From NCBI GenBank assembly GCA_965224675.1, contig CBDDAA010000002.1, forward strand, positions 992,001-1,056,000: a stretch of 64,000 nucleotides of DNA, read 5' to 3'. Positions within the stretch are counted from its first letter, which is position 1. Every line of letters begins with the position of its first letter. Position numbers and translations under genes: made by a program. The notes below the pieces were generated by a model. That model was given only the letters and a program-made list of their open reading frames with translations, had not been told where the DNA came from and ran no database searches. The stretch comes from UBA7957 sp965224675 (lineage in GTDB: Bacteria > Pseudomonadota > Gammaproteobacteria > Granulosicoccales > Granulosicoccaceae). Shown here piece after piece: positions 44,118-52,707 of the stretch.

Positions 44118-44864
44118 TTAACGATAGAAACTACTGGCCAGGCTACCCAATACCAATGTCCAGCCATCCACAAGCACAAACAACATAAGTTTGAACGGTA
44201 ATGAAATAATTAACGGAGATAACATCATCATCCCCATTGACATCAATACACTTGAAACAACTAAATCAATAATCAGAAACGGTATAAAGAGCATAAATCC
44301 TATTTGGAACGCCGTTTTAAGCTCACTGGTAACAAAAGCAGGTATCAAGACAAAAAAGTCAACTTCATTCTTAGAATTCAGTTCTTCACTACCTGACAAA
44401 TTCAGAAAGAGCTTTAGGTCATCTTCACGTGTCTGTTGAAGCATAAAGTCACTTAATGGCAGCGATGCCTTTTGCATAGCGTCCATCGTTCCTATTTCTT
44501 CCTCCATATACGGAACAATCGCCGTATCATAAACCTGCTCAAAAACAGGGTGCATAATGAAAATTGTTAAAAAAAGCGCAAGACCAATCAGAATCTGATT
44601 TGACGGTGTTTGTGCCGTTCCCAGTGCTGTACGTAGAATTCCCAGAACAATGGTTATTCGTGTAAATGAAGTCATCATCAGCAAGAATGCCGGCAACAGA
44701 GTAAGTGCTGTCATCAATGCCAAAGCCTGCAAACTAAGACTCCAGGTTTCTATACCATCTTCCCCTGCCTGCATTGTTATTGCAGCAAAACCAGCATCTG
44801 CGCTTTGGACAGAAAACGGAAACACTAAGAAAAACAGGGCGGACACCGCAACGCTTGTTTTCAT
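44118..44864 (-). CDS. fliP: FliP, export gate membrane protein
   Basis: A 248-residue pore protein with a cleavable signal peptide (ending FSVQSADAG), as in other FliP proteins. The core signatures are LPAFLLMMTSFTRITIVLGI, RTALGTAQTPSNQILIGLAL and the C-terminal SMGMMMLSPLIISLPFKLML. Its start overlaps the fliO stop by four bases (ATGA). Confidence 0.97.
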   Translation of the reverse strand: MKTSVAVSALFFLVFPFSVQSADAGFAAITMQAGEDGIETWSLSLQALALMTALTLLPAFLLMMTSFTRITIVLGILRTALGTAQTPSNQILIGLALFLTIFIMHPVFEQVYDTAIVPYMEEEIGTMDAMQKASLPLSDFMLQQTREDDLKLFLNLSGSEELNSKNEVDFFVLIPAFVTSELKTAFQIGFMLFIPFLIIDLVVSSVLMSMGMMMLSPLIISLPFKLMLFVLVDGWTLVLGSLASSFYR

Positions 44865-45280
44865 ATCAGACTCTTCCCAGATTGTACTTTACGAAATGTT
44901 TCTCCAAATATTTTATTACCAGGCACACTGTCATCAGCCATTGGTTGCAGAACCAAAAGCTTATTAATACTGTTTGATGTGACCCCCAGCAACAATTTTT
45001 GTCCCTCCACTTCTACTACAACCACTTTCTCTTTGGCACCTACGTTCAGTCCTGCCACAATCCTGACACCATGCTGATTTGACTGAACCCGATTGAATCG
45101 ACGCATAATCCATGTAAAGCCGACAAAAATGAGTAAAACCAACACCAATGCAGCACTGAGTTTTAATAAGTGGTATTGGGTAAATACCTTACCTTGCAGA
45201 GGTAGAATCTCTTCAGCTTGTATTATTGACGGGAGAAACCACAATAATATCAGAAAAGGTATACATGCTTTGTTTATCAT
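44861..45280 (-). CDS. fliO: FliO, export gate assembly protein
   Basis: A 139-residue membrane protein that helps FliP assemble. It has an N-terminal signal-like segment, one transmembrane helix (LSAALVLVLLIFVGFTWIMR) and a small SpoA-like cytoplasmic domain (VGAKEKVVVVEVEGQKLLLG). The overlap with fliP indicates translational coupling. Confidence 0.92.
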   Translation of the reverse strand: MINKACIPFLILLWFLPSIIQAEEILPLQGKVFTQYHLLKLSAALVLVLLIFVGFTWIMRRFNRVQSNQHGVRIVAGLNVGAKEKVVVVEVEGQKLLLGVTSNSINKLLVLQPMADDSVPGNKIFGETFRKVQSGKSLI

Positions 45281-45307
45281 TTTAATAACGACTCGATATC
45301 ACTGCGA

Positions 45308-45673
45308 TCAAACACTTTTAAAACATTCTTTGGCACTTACTACATCAGTAAGGCGAACACCAAATTTTTCGCCTATTACAACCGCCTCGCCATGAGCGAC
45401 AAGCGTACCATTCACGAGCACATCCATTGGTTCATCAGCCATCCGTTGTAGTTCAACCACAGAGCCGCTGTTCAATTCCAATAGATCCTGTATACGAATT
45501 CTCGTACGGCCCAATTCAATAGAAAGCGTAACGGGTATGTCCATCACAAGATCCAGGTTCTGAATGCCAGATTCCTGCGTTGCTAATGATATATTTTCTT
45601 GAATCTCAGCCACAGTATCAGCTCCTTGATTGTTACCCTGTTCCACATCCACTGCAAAATTCTCTTCAGACAT
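45308..45673 (-). CDS. fliN: FliN, C-ring switch protein
   Basis: A C-ring component of 121 residues. An acidic, flexible N-terminus is followed by the SpoA domain: VMDIPVTLSIELGRTRIRIQ, then LELNSGSVVELQRMADEPMD and HGEAVVIGEKFGVRLTDVVS. It lies 29 bases after fliM in the standard order. Confidence 0.95.
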   Translation of the reverse strand: MSEENFAVDVEQGNNQGADTVAEIQENISLATQESGIQNLDLVMDIPVTLSIELGRTRIRIQDLLELNSGSVVELQRMADEPMDVLVNGTLVAHGEAVVIGEKFGVRLTDVVSAKECFKSV

Positions 45674-45702
45674 TCACATTTCCTCAATTCGTATTATCCG
45701 CA

Positions 45703-46791
45703 TTATTTTTTCCCCTCATGCCACTTGATTATACTGGCTGAGACCAGCCCGTTTGTAACTCCCACACTTGCGTCAAACAAAGGTGTCGTTCCTGCAGAGA
45801 ACTTTACAGCCTGCACCTTTCCCAAGGGGATGAAATCACCGTCTTTGAGGTTTACCAACTGTTTGACGCTTATTTTTGATTCTGCGAAAACTCCGTGGAT
45901 ATCAATTTCACTTTGCATTACACGTTGAGTAAATTTCTGCAGCCACTGAGCACTATGGTCATATACCTTTTGCAGATTATTAGTCAACTTGTCCCGTATT
46001 GGTTCCAACATTGAGAAAGGGATTACAATATGACATTCACCTTTTCCTGCCTTAAGCTCTATTTCAAATTTATTGCACACCACAACCGCAGCTGGATTAG
46101 CAGGGCTTGTTATTTGACTACGGCTCAATACTGTCTGAAATTCAGGCTCTATTTTTAATATTGAATCCCAAGCTACAATCATGGCTTGAATTAAATTTTT
46201 TCGTAGATATTCGATAATTCGCTCTTCTGTAGGTGTAAAACGGTGTGTCGTCGTTTCTTCTCTGGCACCAGATCCGCCGCCAAAGAATGAATCTACCAAC
46301 ATATAAGCCAGATCTCCTTGCAAAATGAACAGTGTATTTCCCTGTAATGGTTCCATTGAGAATTGATCAATATTGATATTATCTGGTAAACCTGCAGCAT
46401 AAGCTTTAAATTTCTCAAAAATTGGCACGCTGGCAGTTACACCAATCGATTGATGGAATTGAGCACTTAGGCTCAATGCAAATTGTTCGGCAATTTTCTC
46501 ATTGATAACTTCCAATACAGGTAATCTGGAGTTAAGTTTGTGCGAGGGGTGGGCAAAGTCATATATAGCCACTTCATTTTCTGCGCCTTTCTCGGCTTCT
46601 ATGTTGTCAGCAGCATTACCTGCCAATGTATCAGCTGTTAAACCATCAGCCTGAGAAGATTCGTCAGTCGAGGCACTCGCATCCATTGAATTATTGTCCT
46701 CCACCACCTCTCCAGAATCTGTATTTTCCACAGGTGTTGATTCTTCCTCAATAGGATTATTCTGCGAATTCTCTTGCGTTGATGTGCTCAT
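45703..46791 (-). CDS. fliM: FliM, C-ring switch protein lacking the CheY-binding motif
   Basis: The switch protein between FliG and FliN. The middle domain is recognisable (YDFAHPSHKLNSRLPVLEVI, FILQGDLAYMLVDSFFGGGS, HRFTPTEERIIEYLRKNLIQ), as is the C-terminal SpoA domain (VKQLVNLKDGDFIPLGKVQA). The N-terminus is abnormal. FliM normally begins with a short helix (LSQxEIDALL) that binds phospho-CheY. Here the first 75 residues are an acidic, Ser/Thr/Asn-rich, probably disordered tail (MSTSTQENSQNNPIEEES onward) with no such motif. No upstream in-frame start could restore it, because fliL ends 5 bases before the start. At 362 residues it is longer than usual. Confidence 0.92.
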   Translation of the reverse strand: MSTSTQENSQNNPIEEESTPVENTDSGEVVEDNNSMDASASTDESSQADGLTADTLAGNAADNIEAEKGAENEVAIYDFAHPSHKLNSRLPVLEVINEKIAEQFALSLSAQFHQSIGVTASVPIFEKFKAYAAGLPDNINIDQFSMEPLQGNTLFILQGDLAYMLVDSFFGGGSGAREETTTHRFTPTEERIIEYLRKNLIQAMIVAWDSILKIEPEFQTVLSRSQITSPANPAAVVVCNKFEIELKAGKGECHIVIPFSMLEPIRDKLTNNLQKVYDHSAQWLQKFTQRVMQSEIDIHGVFAESKISVKQLVNLKDGDFIPLGKVQAVKFSAGTTPLFDASVGVTNGLVSASIIKWHEGKK

Positions 46792-46796
46792 GATTT

Positions 46797-47264
46797 TTAC
46801 TGAACCACAAATCGTGTAAAGAACACGTCGGTTACACTTGGTTTACCATAATGCTTCTCAACAATCTTGCGCACCGTTTCAAGTGTTTTTTCACGCAATG
46901 TATTTTTACCACCTGCTGTACTGACCAACATTCCATCCTGGTCGCTAAATAACATAAGAAGATCATTTCTAAGCTCTGGATTATGCTCATCGAGTACCTC
47001 TAACACATCCTCATCCTCTGTAGAGACGGACAATTCAGCCATAAAAAATCGCGCTCTCGATTTACCAGAAAGATTCGCTATAAATTCGGGTTTGAACTCG
47101 TAATAGTGAGTTACGGCAGGTTTTACTTCTTCTAATTGCTCGCTCTGATCGGCCCCTTGAGCAACGGTCTTTTGACTGAATGCACCTGTAAAGAATAAAG
47201 TGCCGCCCACAGACGCCGCCACTAGAACTAAAGCGCCGACAACCATTATGATAATTTTTTTCAT
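46797..47264 (-). CDS. fliL: FliL, basal-body-associated stator regulator
   Basis: A 155-residue protein with one N-terminal transmembrane helix (IIIMVVGALVLVAASVGGTL) and a periplasmic domain (YYEFKPEFIANLSGKSRARF, then VEKHYGKPSVTDVFFTRFVV). It supports stator function near the rod. It heads the block fliL-fliM-fliN-fliO-fliP-fliQ-fliR and lies 249 bases after fliK, so the block may have its own promoter. Confidence 0.92.
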   Translation of the reverse strand: MKKIIIMVVGALVLVAASVGGTLFFTGAFSQKTVAQGADQSEQLEEVKPAVTHYYEFKPEFIANLSGKSRARFFMAELSVSTEDEDVLEVLDEHNPELRNDLLMLFSDQDGMLVSTAGGKNTLREKTLETVRKIVEKHYGKPSVTDVFFTRFVVQ

Positions 47265-47513
47265 TAATTAACTTCCCTGTAAGCTTGAGGAACAAAGCGC
47301 CTGAAAAATAGTCTCCATGAAGCCGTTTTCAGGTATAAAATAGGATTGTAACAGTTAGATTAATACAGAATCCATGCCAAACAATGAGGGCTGTAAAATG
47401 AAGTCTGGCCGTTCGATTTCGCCTGAAAAGGTGATCCAATCAGGAATAATTATGTCATTTGCAGTGCGCCTTATGAAGCACTGGCAGTCTGTTGAAAAAG
47501 TCTCTGATGAGTA

Positions 47514-49118
47514 TCAAGCGAAAGTATCGAGTAAACCGCTGCCTGTAGTAACACGATCAGATATAGCTACAGTGGTGCCTGCATTTGAATCAGACTGAGC
47601 ATAATATCGATTGCCTTTTGTACCTTCCTGATTATGACCCAGTTGCTCACGCCCGTTGTGTCGAGACTTATCCTGATCTGTAATATTCACATCCACTTCA
47701 GAAAATCCCAGTGCCTCAAATTGATCCCTAAGTTTAGGCATCGATATCTCTAATAAATCACGGGTAATTGCTTGCTGTGCTATCAAATTAACACTTAATT
47801 GATCTGACTGAATTGATATTTGTATGGTCATAGGACCAAGTTCTGCCGGTTTTATATTAACACGTGCGCTGCCCACTTCCTGATTAACCATCCATGCAAC
47901 ATTACCACTTAAATTTTTTGTCCAACCTGGTTGTTTAATGGATAGCGTATCTAGTTGCATTATTTTATCTGATAAAACTTGGTTCGAAGATGCTAGTTCT
48001 TGAGGATTACCTAAGACCTCTTTTATACCTGTGTGCATTACCTGATTACTCACAATATCAGCTATCGATGGATTCTGTGTCGCAAAAAAACTGTTTGTCG
48101 AAACCACACTCTGTTGATTTAAAGATTGCTGATGTACAAAGCTGGCATTCGACAGAGAAAGCTGTGCGGCTTTGAATTCATGGTTACTCACACTTGACTC
48201 TGACGGGCTTATAAGTGCTTCATTTGCCGTAAACCCACCGTCAATTATGCTTTTTCCATTGATGTTGAAAGATGGAATCTCTCTGACACTGTTACTAGCA
48301 GTAAAATTATCACTTGAATGAGATAGTGCATGGTCAGATAGCAGAGGGAATGATGGATTACGACTGTTTTTCAGTGCATATATTCCAATCGTCTGTGCTT
48401 GTACATTCTCGGACTCCACTGTTTTCACCCCAGCAATAGAAGCCTCGACACTTTCGGAGTCAGATGCGACAGGGAACTGTACATGCAAATTCAACCTTTC
48501 TTTCTTCACAAACTCATTTTCTGCTATATTTTGCAATTGCTGAGGTAAAATTGGATTACTGGTTTTATCATAGTCCAAGTCACTCTGCCCTTGCAGATCT
48601 TTTACCTGAGTAGTTACATTGCTGTTTAAGATAGAGAATTCAGTATCGGTTTCTGGAATACCCTTTACTATCGAATCATGGCCAGGTGCTGCATTATTGA
48701 ATTGCATAGGATCTGTAACGCTGGTCTCACTCCAGGTGAGTAATGAGTTAGCATCTTCTTCCCTTTTAACAGGCTCTGTGCTCACTAAATACTCAGAGTT
48801 GTTATCCGTCAGTTCCTTATCGGTCCAATTCAGCACTGGGTGGTTTTTGGATTCAGCGTCTATCGGTGCGGTGGATAATGAGTGGATAATCGGTTTTAAC
48901 AATGTTTCAGAATCAGTCCCTTCGAGTGTCTCAAGAGTCATTAATTTTTGATCAGAAACACGAGTTACCAGGATGGATTCCCGTCCCGTTTGTAAATCTC
49001 CCAACAAGCTGCCAAACAGGCTTTTAGAGTGGCTGTCGCCGGACTGATTCACAGAATTCCCCAGCAGCCCTGCATCCATATTCAACGCAGAAATTTCAGT
49101 TTTGCTTGTAATAACCAC
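47514..49118 (-). CDS. fliK: FliK, hook-length control protein
   Basis: FliK measures the hook and triggers the FlhB switch. The long N-terminal ruler (about 1-400) is polar, Ser/Asn-rich and not conserved. The C-terminal Flg_hook domain is clear (SARVNIKPAELGPMTIQISI, then LLEISMPKLRDQFEALGFSE and VDVNITDQDKSRH). The product is 534 residues, starting with GTG or possibly at the internal ATG at residue 14. Confidence 0.9.
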   Translation of the reverse strand: MVITSKTEISALNMDAGLLGNSVNQSGDSHSKSLFGSLLGDLQTGRESILVTRVSDQKLMTLETLEGTDSETLLKPIIHSLSTAPIDAESKNHPVLNWTDKELTDNNSEYLVSTEPVKREEDANSLLTWSETSVTDPMQFNNAAPGHDSIVKGIPETDTEFSILNSNVTTQVKDLQGQSDLDYDKTSNPILPQQLQNIAENEFVKKERLNLHVQFPVASDSESVEASIAGVKTVESENVQAQTIGIYALKNSRNPSFPLLSDHALSHSSDNFTASNSVREIPSFNINGKSIIDGGFTANEALISPSESSVSNHEFKAAQLSLSNASFVHQQSLNQQSVVSTNSFFATQNPSIADIVSNQVMHTGIKEVLGNPQELASSNQVLSDKIMQLDTLSIKQPGWTKNLSGNVAWMVNQEVGSARVNIKPAELGPMTIQISIQSDQLSVNLIAQQAITRDLLEISMPKLRDQFEALGFSEVDVNITDQDKSRHNGREQLGHNQEGTKGNRYYAQSDSNAGTTVAISDRVTTGSGLLDTFA

Positions 49119-49207
49119 TTAGTTGACCCTTCCCTGGTAGTTGATCATCTATAAAAACAGCGACCAGATCACAGTTTTCTTAACCCCTAGAAGCAGTTAA
49201 CAAGCAC

Positions 49208-49654
49208 CTAATGTCGAAGATTTTCACGATGATGAGCTGATCGACCCGCTATATCATCAATTTCTTTCTGCTCAGCCCGTAAGGTTTCTTTTTTAAAGAT
49301 ATCTTGTTGACGAATAGCTAGATTCTCCAGGGATTGTGCCCGACTCCTTAGTCTTTGCCATTTGGCTAAGAACATTAATCGTTTCTTTTCAATGATGCTG
49401 TAGTGTTCTTCAAGGCGTTGAATGCTTTCATTAAGCCTTACAAGGAAGCGGCGGTGATCAGAAAATGCCTCTGTACTCTGCCTTCCCTGGGTTGATGTGG
49501 CGTTATACTCAAATCTATATGCTCGAAGCTTATCAAGCTGAGCAGCAACATCTCTCTGTGTTCGTACCAATTTAGCAAGCTCGGACGCAGCTGCTTGTTC
49601 ACGACTGCCTGCAATATTTATGATTGGTTTTAGGCGGTTTTCACGCTTACTCAT
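49208..49654 (-). CDS. fliJ: FliJ, export ATPase stalk protein
   Basis: A 148-residue, almost wholly coiled-coil protein (ELAKLVRTQRDVAAQLDKLR onward) that resembles the gamma subunit of F1 and links FliI to FlhA. It starts 6 bases after fliI. The N-terminal basic stretch (MSKRENRLKPII) is typical. Confidence 0.88.
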   Translation of the reverse strand: MSKRENRLKPIINIAGSREQAAASELAKLVRTQRDVAAQLDKLRAYRFEYNATSTQGRQSTEAFSDHRRFLVRLNESIQRLEEHYSIIEKKRLMFLAKWQRLRSRAQSLENLAIRQQDIFKKETLRAEQKEIDDIAGRSAHHRENLRH

Positions 49655-49660
49655 TTGAAA

Positions 49661-51019
49661 TTATCCTGAACCCGTGACGATGTTTTTATTAAATAATGCT
49701 CTCATCTGTATTTCACTTTCAGAGTAGGAAACTTTTTCGGAGGTCTGCTGACGCAAAAAAGCTAATAGATGAGGCCATATTTTTATGGCTTCATCTATAT
49801 CAGCATCTGTTCCTGACTGATAAACACCCACATTTATCAGATCTTCGTTCTGCTTAAACTTACTGTATAGCTGGCGAAAACGATGTGCAAATCTTAATTG
49901 ATCTTCTGTGGCGATTGAACTCATTAAGCGACTAACAGATGCTTCCAAATCAATTGCCGGGTAATGCCCGGATTCTGCCAGTGACCGTGACAGCACTATA
50001 TGCCCATCAAGTACCGCCCTTGCGGCATCAACTACCGGATCGTTATTATCGTCCCCCTCCGCCAGCACCGTATAAAAAGCGGTAATAGACCCAGCTCGGA
50101 TTCCATTGCCTGCTCTTTCAACCAGTTGTGGCAACATGGTAAAAACAGAAGGTGGGTAACCTTTTGTTGCAGGCGGTTCACCCACGGCAAGGCCAATCTC
50201 CCGCTGTGCTTGCGCATAGCGTGTCAACGAATCTATCAATAACAATACATGTTTACCCTGATCCCGAAAGTATTCTGCAATACTGGTTGCCAACATACAG
50301 CCCTGCAACCTCATCAATGGGGAGTGATCTGCAGGAACGGCAACCACAACTGCGCGCCTTAAACCATCAGGGCCGAGAATATTTTGCACAAATTCCTTCA
50401 CCTCCCTGCCACGCTCTCCAATTAGTCCAACCACAGTCACTTGTGCCTCAGTGTGGCGCGTCATCATTCCCAACAGAGCGCTTTTTCCAACACCGCTACC
50501 AGCAAACAGACCAATTCTTTGACCCCTACCAATGCTGAGCAGACTATTTATAGCTCGCACACCCACATCCAGTGGTTTATCAATCATCTTTCTTTGCAAG
50601 GGGTTTATCGGCACTGGATTTAACGGCTGAAACTGTTCGACATGTAGTGGCCCCTTATTATCCAGCGGCTTGCAAGAACCATCAATCACTCTTCCCAGCC
50701 AGGAGTTTCCAACGGGAATTTTCAGTTTTTGTCCGGTAGGAACAACTCTGGCACCGGCAAGTAACCCACGAGTATCACTAGTTGGCATAAGTAAAGTATT
50801 TTCTTTTGAAAAACCAACTACTTCAGCCTCAATTTTTTTCCCATCCGCAGTAGAGAGTTGACAGCGCGAGCCTACAGCCGCCTTACAACCAACAGCTTCC
50901 AGTGTCAACCCAACCATACGTGTGAGTTTACCTTCAACGGTGAATTCCGGTTGTTTGAGATTTGTCCGGTGTCTGGCCAATTGCGCTTGCCAACGATCTG
51001 CGGGATTAACCAGTGTCAT
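49661..51019 (-). CDS. fliI: FliI, flagellar export ATPase
   Basis: An F1-beta-like hexameric ATPase that powers unfolding and docking of export substrates. The P-loop segment IGLFAGSGVGKSALLGMMTR is at about residue 170, followed by the Walker B segment HVLLLIDSLTRYAQAQREIG and PPSVFTMLPQLVERAG. Start 51019 (MTLVNPADRW) is preferred; it overlaps the fliH end. The product is about 452 residues. Confidence 0.96.
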   Translation of the reverse strand: MTLVNPADRWQAQLARHRTNLKQPEFTVEGKLTRMVGLTLEAVGCKAAVGSRCQLSTADGKKIEAEVVGFSKENTLLMPTSDTRGLLAGARVVPTGQKLKIPVGNSWLGRVIDGSCKPLDNKGPLHVEQFQPLNPVPINPLQRKMIDKPLDVGVRAINSLLSIGRGQRIGLFAGSGVGKSALLGMMTRHTEAQVTVVGLIGERGREVKEFVQNILGPDGLRRAVVVAVPADHSPLMRLQGCMLATSIAEYFRDQGKHVLLLIDSLTRYAQAQREIGLAVGEPPATKGYPPSVFTMLPQLVERAGNGIRAGSITAFYTVLAEGDDNNDPVVDAARAVLDGHIVLSRSLAESGHYPAIDLEASVSRLMSSIATEDQLRFAHRFRQLYSKFKQNEDLINVGVYQSGTDADIDEAIKIWPHLLAFLRQQTSEKVSYSESEIQMRALFNKNIVTGSG

Positions 51020-51698
51020 CCTTTTTTGTCTCACTAAAATCCGTTACCTGATAACTACCTAACATATCCTGCGCCAATCGATCAGCCAAGCCGTCTATTC
51101 CCGCATCAACAAATGAGGTATCCGTGATAATATGGCAATCACCCCGACTCAATGCCGTATCCTCTTCTATTCGCCATTGCTGCGTTTCCTGCTCATCAGT
51201 CAGCACCTGACGAAAAATTATTGCATCTTGTGGGTGTAAATGAATGGCAATGCTCAGGCTTGCAGCGGGTAATTGCCTAATCGCCTCGCGTGCAATAACC
51301 AGCAATTGTTCGGGGTGTTCTGAAATTTCACGTCGCAGTATAAGCTTGGCAATAGCAACAGATAACTCAACCAATTCACGTTCAACCGCATCATTAACCC
51401 TTGCAAGCGGCTTTATCATAGCTTGCAATAACGTCCGGAATTGTTCCACTTCTATATCAAACGTGGCTGCCGAATGTTTTAAGCCCTCATCGTAGCCTTG
51501 CTTAAAGCCATTTTTAAATTCATTAGATTGTGTTGATTCTGTAACAGCAAGTCGATCGCCCTGACTTTCTCTAAACAAATCTTCGTGGTTCAAACCTTCA
51601 CCACTTACCTGAACAACGTTGGAGTTATTCAACTCTGGCACACTCCAAAGCTTGTACTGATCTTGATCGGTTAAGGATATCAGTTTAGACAAAGTCAT
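51006..51698 (-). CDS. fliH: FliH, regulator of the export ATPase
   Basis: FliH binds FliI and links it to the C-ring. The middle region has the family helical pattern (FKNGFKQGYDEGLKHSAATF) and the C-terminal domain resembles V-ATPase subunit E (LVELSVAIAKLILRREISEH, then AREAIRQLPAASLSIAIHLH). ATG 51698 (MTLSKLISL) is preferred. It overlaps both fliG and fliI, implying coupled translation. Confidence 0.92.
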   Translation of the reverse strand: MTLSKLISLTDQDQYKLWSVPELNNSNVVQVSGEGLNHEDLFRESQGDRLAVTESTQSNEFKNGFKQGYDEGLKHSAATFDIEVEQFRTLLQAMIKPLARVNDAVERELVELSVAIAKLILRREISEHPEQLLVIAREAIRQLPAASLSIAIHLHPQDAIIFRQVLTDEQETQQWRIEEDTALSRGDCHIITDTSFVDAGIDGLADRLAQDMLGSYQVTDFSETKKDDTG

Positions 51699-52707
51699 CT
51701 CCTTTTCCACCCAAAGATATAGTTCCCTCTTCAGACAATCTTAATGCAACCGTAAGAACCTCCTTCTGCGCATCCTCTACCTCTGCGAGACGTACCGGAC
51801 CTTTTGCGTCAAGATCGTCCTTTAACATTTCAGCAGCTCTTTTTGACATATTCCTGAAGATCTTCTGTTGCAATTCAGATGAGGCCCCTTTGAGTGCAAA
51901 GATTAGTTTATCGGTAGTCACTTCGCGTAGCAGCGATTGCATTCCTCTATCATCGACAGACATGAGGTTGTCGAATATGAACATTTTATCTTGTATTTCG
52001 CGGCTCAATTCAGAGTCAATTTCATCCAGTTTTTCGATAGCAGAAGCTTCTGCCTCTTTGCTGACACCATTGAGAATTTCAGCTGCAACACTAACACCAC
52101 CAATACCAGTGATTTCTGTCTGAGAGTTCTCCTCAAAGCGCAATTGAATAATATCATTAAGCTCTTCCAATGCTGCAGGATGAACGGTATCAATCTTGGC
52201 AATTCTTATTAATACGTCGGAATGTATAGTTGCTGGCAGCAATCCCAGAACTTTGCCTGCCTGCTCCCGTTGCAGATGCGCTAATACAATAGCTATTACT
52301 TGTGGGTGTTCATGGAATATAATATTCGCGACTGCGCGAGGGTGCATCCACTTAAGTGACTGCAATCCAACACTGCCACTATCAATTGTAATCTGCCCCA
52401 TAACACTATTGGCTTTTTCATAACCAAGTGCCCGAGTAAGTGTCCTTCTTAAATAATCCTGACTACCCATCCCCAGAGATGATTCATCTTTTATCCTGCC
52501 AATGAATTTATCGAGTGTATCGCCAATCTGCCCTTGTGAAACACCTGCAATAGATGACATCGCCTCGCCGAGTAATTGTACCTCCGTTGGTTCCATGTGT
52601 TTAAGTATGCTGGCAGCTTTCTCTTCACCAAGCGCCATTAGCAATATCGCCGCATGTGCCGGACCATCAAGAGAATCAGCCGCTTTAGTCGTTGATTGAT
52701 CAGCCAT
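51685..52707 (-). CDS. fliG: FliG, C-ring motor torque protein
   Basis: FliG sits between FliF and FliM and receives torque from PomA. All three domains are present: the N-terminal AAILLMALGEEKAASILKHM, the middle FHEHPQVIAIVLAHLQREQA (EHPQ motif), and the C-terminal charged-helix region LIFALKGASSELQQKIFRNM with MSKRAAEMLKDDLDAKGPVR. The length is about 340 residues. It overlaps fliF by about 8 bases. Confidence 0.97.
   Translation of the reverse strand: MADQSTTKAADSLDGPAHAAILLMALGEEKAASILKHMEPTEVQLLGEAMSSIAGVSQGQIGDTLDKFIGRIKDESSLGMGSQDYLRRTLTRALGYEKANSVMGQITIDSGSVGLQSLKWMHPRAVANIIFHEHPQVIAIVLAHLQREQAGKVLGLLPATIHSDVLIRIAKIDTVHPAALEELNDIIQLRFEENSQTEITGIGGVSVAAEILNGVSKEAEASAIEKLDEIDSELSREIQDKMFIFDNLMSVDDRGMQSLLREVTTDKLIFALKGASSELQQKIFRNMSKRAAEMLKDDLDAKGPVRLAEVEDAQKEVLTVALRLSEEGTISLGGKGDDFV

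Noticed and set aside
47374..47598. 74-codon plus-strand frame overlapping the 3' end of fliK
   Set aside because: No recognisable family and antisense to fliK over its second half; the gap before fliL more likely holds only regulatory DNA.
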